Positions 24,490-33,512 of a DNA stretch of 56,373 nucleotides are shown one piece after another. The DNA is from Arenicellales bacterium (lineage in GTDB: Bacteria > Pseudomonadota > Gammaproteobacteria > Arenicellales > JAANXG01). The stretch is taken from positions 1 through 56,373 of the forward strand of contig JASJAT010000048.1 in the NCBI GenBank assembly GCA_030066885.1. The letters run 5' to 3'. A program made the position numbers and the translations under genes. The first letter of the stretch is position 1; each line of letters starts with the position of its first letter. The notes beneath the pieces were generated by a model. The model was given only the letters and a program-made list of their open reading frames with translations. It had not been told where the DNA came from and did not search any database.

Positions 24490-25171
24490 AGAACAATCAC
24501 ACGGTGTTTTTACAGGTTTGTTACGACGTGACCTCAAACTGGCGGTGCGGGCGCCGAGCCAGTGGCTTAATCCACTGCTGTTTTTTGTCATCGCGGTCAG
24601 CTTGTTCCCGCTCGGTATTGGTCCGGAGCCGAATACTTTGAGAGAAATCGCCCCCGGGGTTATTTGGGTAGCTGCGTTGCTGGCGGCTATGTTGGCACAA
24701 GACAGTTTGTTCCGGGCCGATTTTGAGGACGGTTCTCTGGAACAAATCTTAACCAGCCCTCATCCAATGAGCATGATAGTTGCCGCTAAAGTATTGGCAC
24801 ATTGGTTCATTACCGGTCTACCCGTGATTATTTTGTCACCTGTTTTAGCCGTACTGATGAGTTTATCTTTCGAAGGTTGGTGGGCGTTGTTGCTAACGCT
24901 GCTGTTAGGTACACCCATACTCAGTTTACTGGGTGCAGTGGGAGCTGCCTTGGTCGTTAGCGTAAAACGAGGCGGTGTTCTGCTTTCACTGTTGGTTCTG
25001 CCACTGTGCATACCGGTACTCATTTTCGCTACCGCGGCGGTAAAGACCGCCACAGTCGGTCTGAGTATAGAAGGCCAGCTCTCGTTGCTAGCGGCACTGC
25101 TGGCGTTTACTGTAACCTTGTCGCCAATCGCGATTTCGGGCGCACTGCGGGCGACCGGTGGGGGTGGATAA
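24482..25171 (+). CDS. ccmB: Cytochrome c maturation ABC transporter, membrane subunit
   Basis: 229 residues with about six membrane helices. It begins with RRDLKLAVRAPSQWLNPLLFF, and it contains the LFRADFEDGSLEQILTSPHP segment typical of CcmB. The length is normal (about 220). It partners CcmA. Its stop overlaps the ccmC start by one base. Confidence 0.94.
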   Translation: MDREQSHGVFTGLLRRDLKLAVRAPSQWLNPLLFFVIAVSLFPLGIGPEPNTLREIAPGVIWVAALLAAMLAQDSLFRADFEDGSLEQILTSPHPMSMIVAAKVLAHWFITGLPVIILSPVLAVLMSLSFEGWWALLLTLLLGTPILSLLGAVGAALVVSVKRGGVLLSLLVLPLCIPVLIFATAAVKTATVGLSIEGQLSLLAALLAFTVTLSPIAISGALRATGGGG

Positions 25172-25914
25172 TGTGGGATTGGTTTCACAGGCTAGGTTCG
25201 CCGAAATATTTTTACGGCTTCGCGGGGGCTCTGGTGCCCTGGTTGGCAGGGCTGTGCGTGATCCTCTTTGCGGTTGGTTTGTATCTGGGTTTGGTAATAG
25301 CACCCAGCGATTATCAGCAAGGGGACAGCTATCGTATTATTTTCGTTCACGTGCCATCGGCATGGATGTCGATGTTCGTTTATGTATTGATGGCAATTTT
25401 TGCGGCAATAGGGTTGATTTGGCGAGTAAAACTTACCGCCATCCTCGCTACGGCATCAGCGCCGATTGGTGCGTCGTTTACGTTTTTAGCCCTGGCGACG
25501 GGATCGATCTGGGGTAAGCCCATGTGGGGGACATGGTGGGTTTGGGATGCGCGACTAACTTCGGAGTTAATATTATTTTTCCTATATCTCGGGTTTATAG
25601 CGTTACAAACCGCCATACCCGATCGTCAAACGGCATGGCGCGCGGCATCAATTCTGTTACTAGTGGGTGTTGTCAATATACCGATCATCCACTATTCGGT
25701 GGATTGGTGGTACACACTCCACCAACCCGCAACCATCACAAAATTCGACACCCCCTCCATCCATCTGAGTATGTTGATTCCTCTATTAATAATGGCCGTG
25801 GCATTCAAGGTGTTTTATATAACCGTATTGCTGTCTCGGGCGCGGGCGGAAATCCTTGACCGGGAAAGGAAAACCCATTGGGTGCAAGATCTAGTGCGCA
25901 GCGAACAGATATGA
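25171..25914 (+). CDS. ccmC: Heme-handling protein CcmC
   Basis: 247 residues from ATG 25171, which overlaps the ccmB stop codon; a longer open frame from 25006 lies wholly inside ccmB. Six membrane helices. The tryptophan-rich WGTWWVWDARLTSE motif faces the periplasm and binds heme, flanked by His residues (HVPSAWMS; HYSVDWWYTLHQP). CcmC loads heme onto CcmE. Confidence 0.95.
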   Translation: MWDWFHRLGSPKYFYGFAGALVPWLAGLCVILFAVGLYLGLVIAPSDYQQGDSYRIIFVHVPSAWMSMFVYVLMAIFAAIGLIWRVKLTAILATASAPIGASFTFLALATGSIWGKPMWGTWWVWDARLTSELILFFLYLGFIALQTAIPDRQTAWRAASILLLVGVVNIPIIHYSVDWWYTLHQPATITKFDTPSIHLSMLIPLLIMAVAFKVFYITVLLSRARAEILDRERKTHWVQDLVRSEQI

Positions 25915-26066
25915 GCGAATTTTTTCACATGGGGGGTTACGCAGCATATGTTTGGAGCGCATATGGTTTAAGCGTCGCAGTTCTGGTGTTAAACGTAATT
26001 GCTGCGCGCAAGCGCAATCTGAATGTTAAACGGGAGATCAAGAAGTTGGGGACCGCAGTACAATGA
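25911..26066 (+). CDS. ccmD: Small membrane protein CcmD
   Basis: 51 residues from ATG 25911, overlapping ccmC by four bases. [18 protein letters not shown] at the start and one membrane helix followed by a basic tail ([15 protein letters not shown]) are typical of CcmD, which helps release holo-CcmE from CcmC. Confidence 0.93.
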   Translation: MSEFFHMGGYAAYVWSAYGLSVAVLVLNVIAARKRNLNVKREIKKLGTAVQ

Positions 26067-26503
26067 GAAGACGCAGGAGAAACCGCTTATTGATGGTTGT
26101 ATTCTTGGTGCTTGGTATAGGCGTTGCAGTTGCTTTTACGCTGAATGCTTTTAGACAGAATATCCTGTTTTTCTTTACCCCTTCTCAGGTAGTCGGCGGC
26201 GAAGCCCCTTTGGGACACCCTTTTAGAATCGGTGGATTGGTTGCGGAAAACAGTGTGCAACGATCGGAGGGCAGCTTGGAGATCCATTTCCAAGTAACCG
26301 ATACGGTCAATTCAGTAAAAGTGGTGTACGAAGGCATACTCCCCGATTTGTTCCGGGAGGGGCAGGGTATCGTAACCAAGGGTACACTGGACCCAACCGG
26401 TGTCTTTGTCGCATCGGAGGTGTTGGCCAAGCATGACGAAAACTACATGCCTCCGGAGGCGGAGCACGCATTAAAAGCAGCCCAGACTCTTAAGGATAAT
26501 TGA
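26063..26503 (+). CDS. ccmE: Heme chaperone CcmE
   Basis: 146 residues. An Arg-rich start and one membrane anchor (about 9-28) are followed by an OB-fold domain. The heme-binding histidine is His124 in the HDENY motif, with Tyr128 as the expected axial ligand. CcmE binds heme covalently in the periplasm and passes it to the CcmF/H complex. It overlaps ccmD by four bases. Confidence 0.95.
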   Translation: MRRRRRNRLLMVVFLVLGIGVAVAFTLNAFRQNILFFFTPSQVVGGEAPLGHPFRIGGLVAENSVQRSEGSLEIHFQVTDTVNSVKVVYEGILPDLFREGQGIVTKGTLDPTGVFVASEVLAKHDENYMPPEAEHALKAAQTLKDN

Positions 26504-26507
26504 AGGT

Positions 26508-28490
26508 ATGATTCCTGAAATCGGTCACTTTGCGCTAATCCTGTCCCTTTGTTTGTCTGTAGTGCAGTCGGTCTTTCCGCTAATCGGGGCGACACGCGAT
26601 ATTCCGGGATGGGTCGCGATTGCACGGCCCGCCGCGTACGTACATTTACTATTGGTTCTTATAGCGTATTTCTGTCTCACCTATGCCTTCATTACGCATG
26701 ATTTTTCCGTGCACTATGTCGCGGTCAACTCGAACAGTGCCTTGCCTTTGGTGTACCGCATTTCGGGGGTTTGGGGGGCGCACGAAGGGTCCCTGTTGCT
26801 GTGGGCGCTGATATTGGCGCTTTGGACCGGTGCGGTAGCCGCATTCAGTCGCAGTGTTCCAGAAGCGATGGTTGCGCGCGTGATAAGCGTTATGGGGATG
26901 ATTAGCATCGGATTCCTGCTGTTCATGTTGTTTACGTCAAATCCCTTTGAACGGTTGCTGCCGGCTGCAGTGGAAGGTCGAGACTTGAATCCCCTGTTGC
27001 AAGACCCGGGTTTAGCGATTCATCCACCGATGTTATACCTGGGTTACGTTGGTTTTGCCGTGCCGTTTGCATTTGCCATAGCAGCCTTGCTGCACGGCAA
27101 GCTGGATGCGGCATGGGCGAGGTGGTCGCGCCCGTGGACGAATATGGCCTGGCTGTTTCTTACCCTGGGTATCGCTCTGGGCAGCTGGTGGGCATACTAC
27201 GAGTTGGGTTGGGGTGGCTGGTGGTTTTGGGACCCCGTGGAGAACGCCTCGTTTATGCCCTGGTTGGTGGGCACTGCTCTGATCCATTCGTTGGCGGCCA
27301 CAGAGAAGAGAGGGGCGTTCAAAGCCTGGACTGTATTGCTGGCGGTGTTTACCTTTTCCTTAAGCCTACTGGGCACATTTCTGGTCCGTTCCGGTGTGCT
27401 TACATCAGTTCATGCCTTCGCCACCGATCCGGCTCGAGGGGTGTTCATACTTGCGTTTCTCGCTGTTGTCATTGGCGGCTCGCTCGCTCTGTACGCCTGG
27501 CGGGCACCGTCTATTCGTTCCACCGCCGGTTTCGAAATAATTTCTAGAGAAGCGGCGTTGTTGTTAAACAACGTTCTACTTGTGGTGGTGGCGGCAACGG
27601 TGTTGCTGGGCACACTATACCCCCTGTTGTTGGATGCGTTAGGGCTGGGGAAAATTTCAGTGGGTCCACCGTACTTCAATAGCGTTTTTATCCCGCTAAC
27701 CCTACCCTTGGCGGCAGTTGCTGGCGTCGGTGCCATGTCTCGATGGAAAAAAGACGATTTCTTCAGGTTGATGCAACCGTTGTGGTGGATTTTAGGTGTA
27801 AGCGTGGTCGCTGGTGTGATATTGCCGTTTATTCTTGGCGGATTCCATTGGCGGGCTGCTCTGGGCCTCGCTTTGGCTGTCTGGGTTGTGCTGTCTACGT
27901 TGCAGGGCGTGTATGATCGCGTTCGCCATAAACCGGACAAGTTTAGATCCCTGCTCAACATTCCCAGTGGATTTTATGGAATGATCTGCGGTCATTTAGG
28001 CATCGCTATATTCATCGTGGGGATCACGATGGTGACAACCTATGAACAGGAAAAGGACGTCCGTTTGGCACCTGGTGAGAGCTATATGTTAGGACCCTAT
28101 GAATTCCAGTTTGACAACATCCAGCAGGCGCTTGGCCCGAACTATACTGCGAATAGGGGCACCATTACTGTTCGCCAAGACAACCAGGTCATTGCAGTTT
28201 TGACTCCCGAAAAACGTGTTTACGCAGCCGAGTCTCAACCCATGACCGAAGCGGCTATTGATGCAGGGCTGTTGCGTGACCTGTACGTGTCATTGGGGGA
28301 GCCTCTTGGTAGTGGCAACGCCTGGAGTGTGCGGCTGTACTATAAGCCATTTATACGATGGATTTGGCTAGGTGCAATTTTCATGGCTTTGGGTGGACTA
28401 TTAGGAGCCATGGATCCACGTTATCGTATGGCTAGACTTGCTGATAAGGATCCACGTATGGCAGACCCTTTGGTGGCAAAGGTCACGTAA
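26508..28490 (+). CDS. ccmF: Cytochrome c heme lyase subunit CcmF
   Basis: 660 residues, normal length. A many-helix membrane protein with the periplasmic tryptophan-rich motif WGGWWFWDPVENASFMPW and conserved segments RISGVWGAHEGSLLLW and HPPMLYLGYVGF. CcmF with CcmH joins heme to the cysteines of apocytochromes c. It starts four bases after ccmE and its last base adjoins the ccmG start. Confidence 0.97.
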   Translation: MIPEIGHFALILSLCLSVVQSVFPLIGATRDIPGWVAIARPAAYVHLLLVLIAYFCLTYAFITHDFSVHYVAVNSNSALPLVYRISGVWGAHEGSLLLWALILALWTGAVAAFSRSVPEAMVARVISVMGMISIGFLLFMLFTSNPFERLLPAAVEGRDLNPLLQDPGLAIHPPMLYLGYVGFAVPFAFAIAALLHGKLDAAWARWSRPWTNMAWLFLTLGIALGSWWAYYELGWGGWWFWDPVENASFMPWLVGTALIHSLAATEKRGAFKAWTVLLAVFTFSLSLLGTFLVRSGVLTSVHAFATDPARGVFILAFLAVVIGGSLALYAWRAPSIRSTAGFEIISREAALLLNNVLLVVVAATVLLGTLYPLLLDALGLGKISVGPPYFNSVFIPLTLPLAAVAGVGAMSRWKKDDFFRLMQPLWWILGVSVVAGVILPFILGGFHWRAALGLALAVWVVLSTLQGVYDRVRHKPDKFRSLLNIPSGFYGMICGHLGIAIFIVGITMVTTYEQEKDVRLAPGESYMLGPYEFQFDNIQQALGPNYTANRGTITVRQDNQVIAVLTPEKRVYAAESQPMTEAAIDAGLLRDLYVSLGEPLGSGNAWSVRLYYKPFIRWIWLGAIFMALGGLLGAMDPRYRMARLADKDPRMADPLVAKVT

Positions 28491-29036
28491 ATGACAAGCA
28501 AGGCCGTACGTTATTTTATCCCCTTAGTCGTTTTTATTGCTTTGGCGGTGTTTCTTGGATTGGGCCTTAAATTGGACCCACGGCATGTCCCTTCTCCACT
28601 AGTCGGTAAACGGGTCCCGGAGTTCTCTCTGCCACGTTTATTCTATCCCGACAAAGCATTTACACCTGTCGACCTTCAAGGCAGGGTTTGGGTGCTCAAC
28701 GTTTGGGCGTCGTGGTGTGTTGCGTGTAGAGAAGAACACGACGTATTGAAAGACCTCGTAGGGCGCAACCCGGTTACTGTCATCGGACTGAATTACAAAG
28801 ATACGGTCACCGAAGCGATTCAGTGGCTGGAGCAACTTGGTAATCCCTATGAGTTATCGGTTGTCGATGCTGAAGGACAGGTCGGCATCGATTGGGGAGT
28901 TTATGGTGTGCCGGAAACATTCGTGATCGATCACGAAGGTATTATTCGTTACAAGCATATCGGACCGATCAGTTCCACAGACGTCGAAAAGACCATCCTG
29001 CCGTTAATAGAAGACCTACAGCGTTCAACGTCATGA
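28491..29036 (+). CDS. ccmG: Thioredoxin-like protein CcmG/DsbE
   Basis: 181 residues. One N-terminal membrane helix (about 7-24) and a periplasmic thioredoxin fold with the redox pair in WASWCVACREEH. The GVYGVPETFVID segment is typical of the CcmG subgroup. It reduces the CxxCH cysteines before heme attachment. It starts directly after ccmF and overlaps ccmH by four bases. Confidence 0.95.
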   Translation: MTSKAVRYFIPLVVFIALAVFLGLGLKLDPRHVPSPLVGKRVPEFSLPRLFYPDKAFTPVDLQGRVWVLNVWASWCVACREEHDVLKDLVGRNPVTVIGLNYKDTVTEAIQWLEQLGNPYELSVVDAEGQVGIDWGVYGVPETFVIDHEGIIRYKHIGPISSTDVEKTILPLIEDLQRSTS

Positions 29037-29491
29037 AAAAACTAATGGTTGTCACGTTCGCAGTCCTCATCTGTTGTTGTCCGAGCGTGTGGGCAAAGGT
29101 GGAAGTTCTGCAGTTTGATAGCGTTGAGCAGGAGCGACGTTACAACCAGCTAATAGAAGAACTTCGCTGTTTGGTGTGCCAAAACCAGAATCTGGCTGAC
29201 TCGAATGCCGATTTAGCCAAGGATTTAAGAGAAAAGACCTATCAAATGATCAAAGCGGGGTCATCCAACGAAGAGATTGTCGATTACATGGTCGACCGTT
29301 ACGGGGATTTCGTGCTCTACCGGCCGCCAGTCAAACTATCAACCGTAATTCTATGGACGGGCCCTTTCGTTCTCTTGCTAATCGGACTCTGGGTTTTAGT
29401 CAGACTGGTCAGGCAACGCCGGAATCAACCTGTGGCCACCTTGAGTCAAGAACAGCACGAACAGGCTCAACGTTTATTGCACGAGGATTAG
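29033..29491 (+). CDS. ccmH: Cytochrome c maturation protein CcmH (short form)
   Basis: 152 residues from ATG 29033, which overlaps the ccmG stop; a longer frame upstream lies inside ccmG. A signal peptide ending near VWAK is followed by the redox motif LRCLVCQNQNLADSNADLA and a C-terminal membrane helix (about 101-123). This is the short CcmH, with the TPR part encoded separately as ccmI. The distance to ccmI is enlarged by a repeat element. Confidence 0.94.
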   Translation: MKKLMVVTFAVLICCCPSVWAKVEVLQFDSVEQERRYNQLIEELRCLVCQNQNLADSNADLAKDLREKTYQMIKAGSSNEEIVDYMVDRYGDFVLYRPPVKLSTVILWTGPFVLLLIGLWVLVRLVRQRRNQPVATLSQEQHEQAQRLLHED

Positions 29492-29557
29492 ACTCGTAGC
29501 AGGTGTCAGTATTATTAGACAGCGCCGGCTCATGAACCTGATGAATTCCCTCGCAAA

Positions 29558-29706
29558 CGCGCAAAGACGCAGAGAAGGAAACAAACAATATGCCAATACG
29601 TTTTTACTACAAAAAGATCAGAACTTTACGGCCTCAACTTTGTTAGCGGTACCTCCATGTACCACTACTGCGATCTTGGCGTCTTGGCGAGAGTTTTTCC
29701 TTTTGA
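29558..29706. repeat. Interspersed repeat (GGCGTCTTGGCG element), copy 1, inside the ccm operon
   Basis: The right end, 29669-29699, is identical over 31 bases to 42121-42151 (core GATCTTGGCGTCTTGGCGAG). The left end has AAGACGCAGAG (29564-29574), also present in the second copy at 42069-42079, and it is an imperfect reverse complement of the right end (AAGACGC against GCGTCTT). The middle is unrelated between copies. It separates ccmH (ends 29491) from ccmI (starts 29739). The short open frames inside it are not credible genes. Confidence 0.75.
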
Positions 29707-29738
29707 TCGTACGCAAGTTATAAGCTTTTGACTTAACG

Positions 29739-30989
29739 ATGGTGTTGTTTTTTATCATTGCAGGAATGATGGCCATAGCGGCCGTAGCCGTGGTCGCGTT
29801 TCCTTTAGTACGCCGATACTCCGCTCTAACAGGCCAGCGAGATCGCCAAAACATCGTTATCGCACGCGAACGGCTGAACGAATTAGAGGCACAAGTTGAA
29901 GCCGGATTCGTCACACCCGCTCAAGCCGCCCAGGAAAAATCGGATATCGAACTCGCCTTGCTTGAGGATCTGGCTACCGACGCAGGAAATGAACCAACAG
30001 CCGTCAACAAACGGCACGGGATATGGGCGGGTGTTACTATTGTTGTGTTAGTACCTTTAGTTGCCGGCGTACTCTATTTGTCATTAGGCCAACCTGCGGC
30101 GCTGGATCCAAACCAATTTACCCAGGCCAAAGCCAACGCCGATCACTCCAGTGTTGATGTTGCAGCAATGGTGCGAAATTTAGAGCAGAGGCTCGCCACG
30201 TCGCCCAATGAAATTGAGGGCTGGTACGTGCTCGGCAATAGTTATATGACCCTCAACCAGTTCGATAAAGCCGCGGCGGTATTCAAAAAATTAAGAGAGC
30301 TTGTCGGTGATGAACCGGATCTATTTGTACGGGAAGCGGATGCGCTGGCAATGAAAAACGGTGGGCGACTGGAGGGAGAGCCCGAACGACTCGTACTAAA
30401 GGCGCTTGAGCTAAAGCCCGATCACCCAGTTGCGCTGTGGCTGGCAGGTATAGCCGCACACCGTAGGGGAGATCTAAAAAATGCGCTCGATTACTGGCAA
30501 CGTGCCGAACCATTGTTTAATGAAGGTTCCCAGACACAAGCGGAATTGCAAGGTTTGATTAAACGCGCCAGACGACAGCTGGAACAAACTGACAGCTCTG
30601 TTTCTGCTCAAAACACCGACAGAGAAGCACAGGGACAGCGCAAGGGTCTGGTTAAGTTAACGGTATCTTTGGACGAATCATTGAAAGATCAGGTGGCAGG
30701 TGAAGATACGTTGTTCATCTTGGCTCGGGCCTTCGATGGGCCACCAATACCTTTAGCGGTAGTCCGTAGACAGGCACGCGATTTACCCTTGACCCTTGCT
30801 TTAGATGACGATATGGCCATGGTTCCGGAAATGAACTTGTCGAAGTTCGACCAGGTCGTAGTTGTCGCCAAGATATCTAAATCGGGCGACGCGTCGACAA
30901 AAAGTGGTGACTTGATCGGGCAGGTTTCTCCGGTTTCCCCCGGGCAAGACACCTTGGTCAATGTCGTAATTTCAGAGCGGGTGCCGTAG
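29739..30989 (+). CDS. ccmI: Cytochrome c maturation TPR protein CcmI
   Basis: 416 residues. Two membrane helices, about 2-22 and 94-114, are separated by a cytoplasmic coiled coil (RDRQNIVIARERLNELEAQVEAG). Periplasmic TPR repeats follow at about 145-285 (EIEGWYVLGNSYMTLNQFDKAAAVFKKL), then a beta-rich C-terminal domain with LFILARAFDGPPIPLAVVR. CcmI holds apocytochromes for heme ligation. It is the last ccm gene. Confidence 0.92.
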   Translation: MVLFFIIAGMMAIAAVAVVAFPLVRRYSALTGQRDRQNIVIARERLNELEAQVEAGFVTPAQAAQEKSDIELALLEDLATDAGNEPTAVNKRHGIWAGVTIVVLVPLVAGVLYLSLGQPAALDPNQFTQAKANADHSSVDVAAMVRNLEQRLATSPNEIEGWYVLGNSYMTLNQFDKAAAVFKKLRELVGDEPDLFVREADALAMKNGGRLEGEPERLVLKALELKPDHPVALWLAGIAAHRRGDLKNALDYWQRAEPLFNEGSQTQAELQGLIKRARRQLEQTDSSVSAQNTDREAQGQRKGLVKLTVSLDESLKDQVAGEDTLFILARAFDGPPIPLAVVRRQARDLPLTLALDDDMAMVPEMNLSKFDQVVVVAKISKSGDASTKSGDLIGQVSPVSPGQDTLVNVVISERVP

Positions 30990-31172
30990 GGAGCTTAGTG
31001 ACGTTCGCCTTGCGCAAAGCGGGATTGGAGCGACAAAACACGAAAAAAAACATGGCTTTACTTTGATTTCTTTGGTTTAATTCTAGTCTGTTGAATTTGA
31101 ACTACTTACTCGCAACGTTTCTGTCATACGGAACGCCTTAATGGAAACGCGTTGTAGAGCACAGGGGTGACT

Positions 31173-31805
31173 ATGTACTCGTTAGACCACCAAGTCCTAA
31201 GGACGGATATAGCAGGCATGCCACTGGATTGGATTAGCTACCGAGATGCTGTCCGCCTGTACCATCTACAGCAAGTTGAGTATACCTGCGGCGCGTTGTT
31301 GTATCAGATACGGGGTGGATTTAACTCGGTTACCCGGCGTCGAAGTGTCATCGACGTCAACTCCATTATTGCGACTCGGGGTGACAGTTACGCGTCCATC
31401 AAAGCGAGCCGCAGTTACACACCACCTTTGAGCAATCAAGCTCTGTTCGCAAGAGACGGCTACCTTTGTATGTACTGCGGTGGAAAGTTCAAGGCAAAGG
31501 ATCTGTCACGTGACCATGTGACACCTATGAGCCAAGGCGGAACCGACGACTGGAAAAACGTGGTAACCGCATGCAAGCGCTGCAACAACCACAAGGCAGG
31601 GGGCACACCAGAGCAGGCAAATATGAAACTGCTAGCAGTGCCTTTTGTGCCCACCCATGCCGAGTACGTCTATCTGCGAGGTCGTCGCGTATTGGCCGAT
31701 CAGATGCAATTTTTATTAGCTCATTTCCCGAGGACCAGTCCGTTGCACCAGCGAATCCAGCTCAGGGAGCAGAGTAGACGAAGCGGCGGGGTACCGCTTC
31801 AATAG
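31173..31805 (+). CDS. HNH endonuclease
   Basis: 210 residues from ATG 31173; a GTG two codons earlier overlaps the AGGGG ribosome site and is less likely. The HNH domain lies at about residues 90-150. It has the zinc ribbon pairs C-x2-C in LCMYCGG and C-x2-C in ACKRCN, and the catalytic DHVTPMSQGG with WKNVVTAC and N-N-H-K. The N-terminal 85 residues are specific to a subgroup that is widespread as a solitary chromosomal gene in proteobacteria. I see no sign of an intron, intein or neighbouring restriction genes. The target is unknown. Confidence 0.9.
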   Translation: MYSLDHQVLRTDIAGMPLDWISYRDAVRLYHLQQVEYTCGALLYQIRGGFNSVTRRRSVIDVNSIIATRGDSYASIKASRSYTPPLSNQALFARDGYLCMYCGGKFKAKDLSRDHVTPMSQGGTDDWKNVVTACKRCNNHKAGGTPEQANMKLLAVPFVPTHAEYVYLRGRRVLADQMQFLLAHFPRTSPLHQRIQLREQSRRSGGVPLQ

Positions 31806-31812
31806 TTAAGAG

Positions 31813-31920
31813 ATTAAAGTTTAAAGTTTAAAGTTTAAAGTTTAAAGTTTAAAGATTAAAGTTTGCAGAAACGTATCTATCTTTTTCACTTTAAACTTTA
31901 TGCCTTTAAACTTTAAACTG
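31813..31920. repeat. TTTAAAG heptad array with inverted arm
   Basis: Seven tandem 7-base units fill 31813-31861; the first and last are ATTAAAG, and the five between are TTTAAAG. An inverted arm follows (CTTTAAACTTTA at 31889-31900 and 31904-31918), so the stretch can fold into a long A/T-rich hairpin on either strand. It lies between convergent genes and could act as a two-way terminator. Related sequence recurs at 48154-48304 and near 53656-53690. Confidence 0.8.
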
Positions 31921-31922
31921 GT

Positions 31923-33104
31923 TTACGTCGGTACCATTTCGTACCGCTTCAATCGGGTGGAGAACTCTCGGAGCGCTTCGATTCCCGAGGCTTCGGCGGC
32001 ATGACACCATTCTTCCAAGGCTTGCAGAAGACCGTCATGGTTGTTGGATTTCACCCAAACAGACTGGAGTTTCTGTTTCATCATATAGGCACGCTCTAAA
32101 GTTGGGCTTAGATCAAGGGCTCGTTTGAGCTGTTCCTTGGAACGCTCGCTGAGTAATGTAGATTCTCTACACATCAGCCGTCGTGCCCGCTTGAGTAGCG
32201 TGCGTTGTTTTTTATTTACACTCAAGCGACGCAATTCCTCAGCGTGAACGTTATTCAATACCTCTTTGGCGAAATTCGACATAACTTGGAATCGGTTATT
32301 AATTAATGCTTTAACTGTCTTAAGGTCAAATTGATTCTTACCTTGCTTTAGTACCAACTTCGGTGCAATCTTTTTAACTCGAGCCAGACCCAAACAACGC
32401 AGCAGTCTGACGTATTGCCAACCGAGGTCGAATTCCCATCTTTTTATCGAAAACTTCGCTGAGCTGGCATAGGCATGATGATTGTTATGCAGTTCTTCCC
32501 CCCCGATGATGAACGCCCACGGTACGATATTCTTGCTGGCATCTTTAACCTCAAAGTTCCGGTATCCCCAATAGTGGCCGATGCCATTGATCACGCCCGC
32601 AGCCCAAAAGGGAATCCATAACATTTGGGTTAGCCAGATCAGCCCACCGGCCTTATAGCCAAAAAGCAAGATATCTATTGCCAGCATCAAAACCAAACTG
32701 AGGTTTAAAAAGCGCCCGTATAGATGACGTTCCATCCAGTCGTCCGGTGTGCCTCCACCATACTTGTCGAGTGTCTCCTGATTAACGGCCTCTCGCCGGT
32801 ACAGGAACCATCCCCCCCACAAAACCGCGTTTATACCTTTGATGACGGGGCTGTGCGGATCGTGTTCAGTTTCCACCGTGGCATGATGTTTGCGGTGAAT
32901 GGCTACCCATTCCTTTGTTTTCATGCCAGTAGTCAGCCACAGCCAGAAGCGAAAAAAGTGGCTTACCACCGGATGAAGTTCCAATGCCAGGTGAGATTGG
33001 CAGCGATGCAAGTACAGAGTAACGGCTGCTATTGTGATATGCGTCAAAACCAACGCAACTATTATGTACCCCCACCAGGGGAGCTGCAGCAAACCTTCAA
33101 ACAT
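31923..33104 (-). CDS. Acyl-CoA/fatty acid delta-9 desaturase
   Basis: 393 residues. Three histidine boxes of membrane desaturases are present: HRCQSH (33-38), HRKHH (70-74) and HNNHH (about 210). Membrane helices lie at about 12-32, 132-150 and 160-175. The C-terminal 125 residues are basic and helical. The length and tail resemble the aerobic acyl-CoA desaturase DesB of Pseudomonas. It places a double bond in membrane fatty acids using oxygen. An AGAGGAAA ribosome site precedes the ATG. Confidence 0.93.
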   Translation of the reverse strand: MFEGLLQLPWWGYIIVALVLTHITIAAVTLYLHRCQSHLALELHPVVSHFFRFWLWLTTGMKTKEWVAIHRKHHATVETEHDPHSPVIKGINAVLWGGWFLYRREAVNQETLDKYGGGTPDDWMERHLYGRFLNLSLVLMLAIDILLFGYKAGGLIWLTQMLWIPFWAAGVINGIGHYWGYRNFEVKDASKNIVPWAFIIGGEELHNNHHAYASSAKFSIKRWEFDLGWQYVRLLRCLGLARVKKIAPKLVLKQGKNQFDLKTVKALINNRFQVMSNFAKEVLNNVHAEELRRLSVNKKQRTLLKRARRLMCRESTLLSERSKEQLKRALDLSPTLERAYMMKQKLQSVWVKSNNHDGLLQALEEWCHAAEASGIEALREFSTRLKRYEMVPT

Positions 33105-33512
33105 TAGTTTTTCCTCTTAACCACCGTTGTTAGCACGATAACATGAAGGAGTCGCTGGTTGAAAACGCTTGCGTATGTTCTTTATTTTTCAGTTGGTTGG
33201 CGGCAAGTCGTTAAACCCAGCGCTTTATCGACAACCAGCCGGCAACCAAATACAAAGGCTACAACCTTATTCTAGCTTATTGGCAAGTGACTCGAAAACT
33301 CTAGTGTCGTCGTCCTCGACCAAGGCTGGTCCTTCGCCCATCGCCCCCTGTCCTGGTGCAGGTACGAGCTAGGACGGGGCTAAAGAAGTACCCGGATTGT
33401 AAGCAGGCCCAAGACACCGGGTCCTCGACCACAACCAAAGCAGGTTGTTATTCACCTTAGACGCCAGTACTATCGACCTGACAAATTTCTATTCTAAATT
33501 AGGGCTAATCCC
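33105..33512. other. Intergenic region before dapA with three hairpins
   Basis: 408 bases without a credible gene between divergent genes. Three stems are visible by eye: 33318-33331 (GACCA/TGGTC), 33346-33379 (9 pairs with one G-T, 16-base loop) and 33431-33448 (ACAACC/GGTTGT). They lie in series in the 200 bases before dapA. I do not recognise a known riboswitch such as the lysine class. It may be a leader or simply a promoter region. Confidence 0.45.

Noticed and set aside
29532-29723. 63-codon open frame between ccmH and ccmI
   Set aside because: It lies almost wholly within the interspersed repeat element and has no protein-like features.
31173-31805. HNH gene as part of a homing element, intron or restriction system
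   Set aside because: No intron or intein boundary, methylase or specificity gene nearby; this subgroup is a common solitary gene.
33169-33372. 67-codon open frame upstream of dapA
   Set aside because: It covers the hairpin region, has no ribosome site and resembles no protein.
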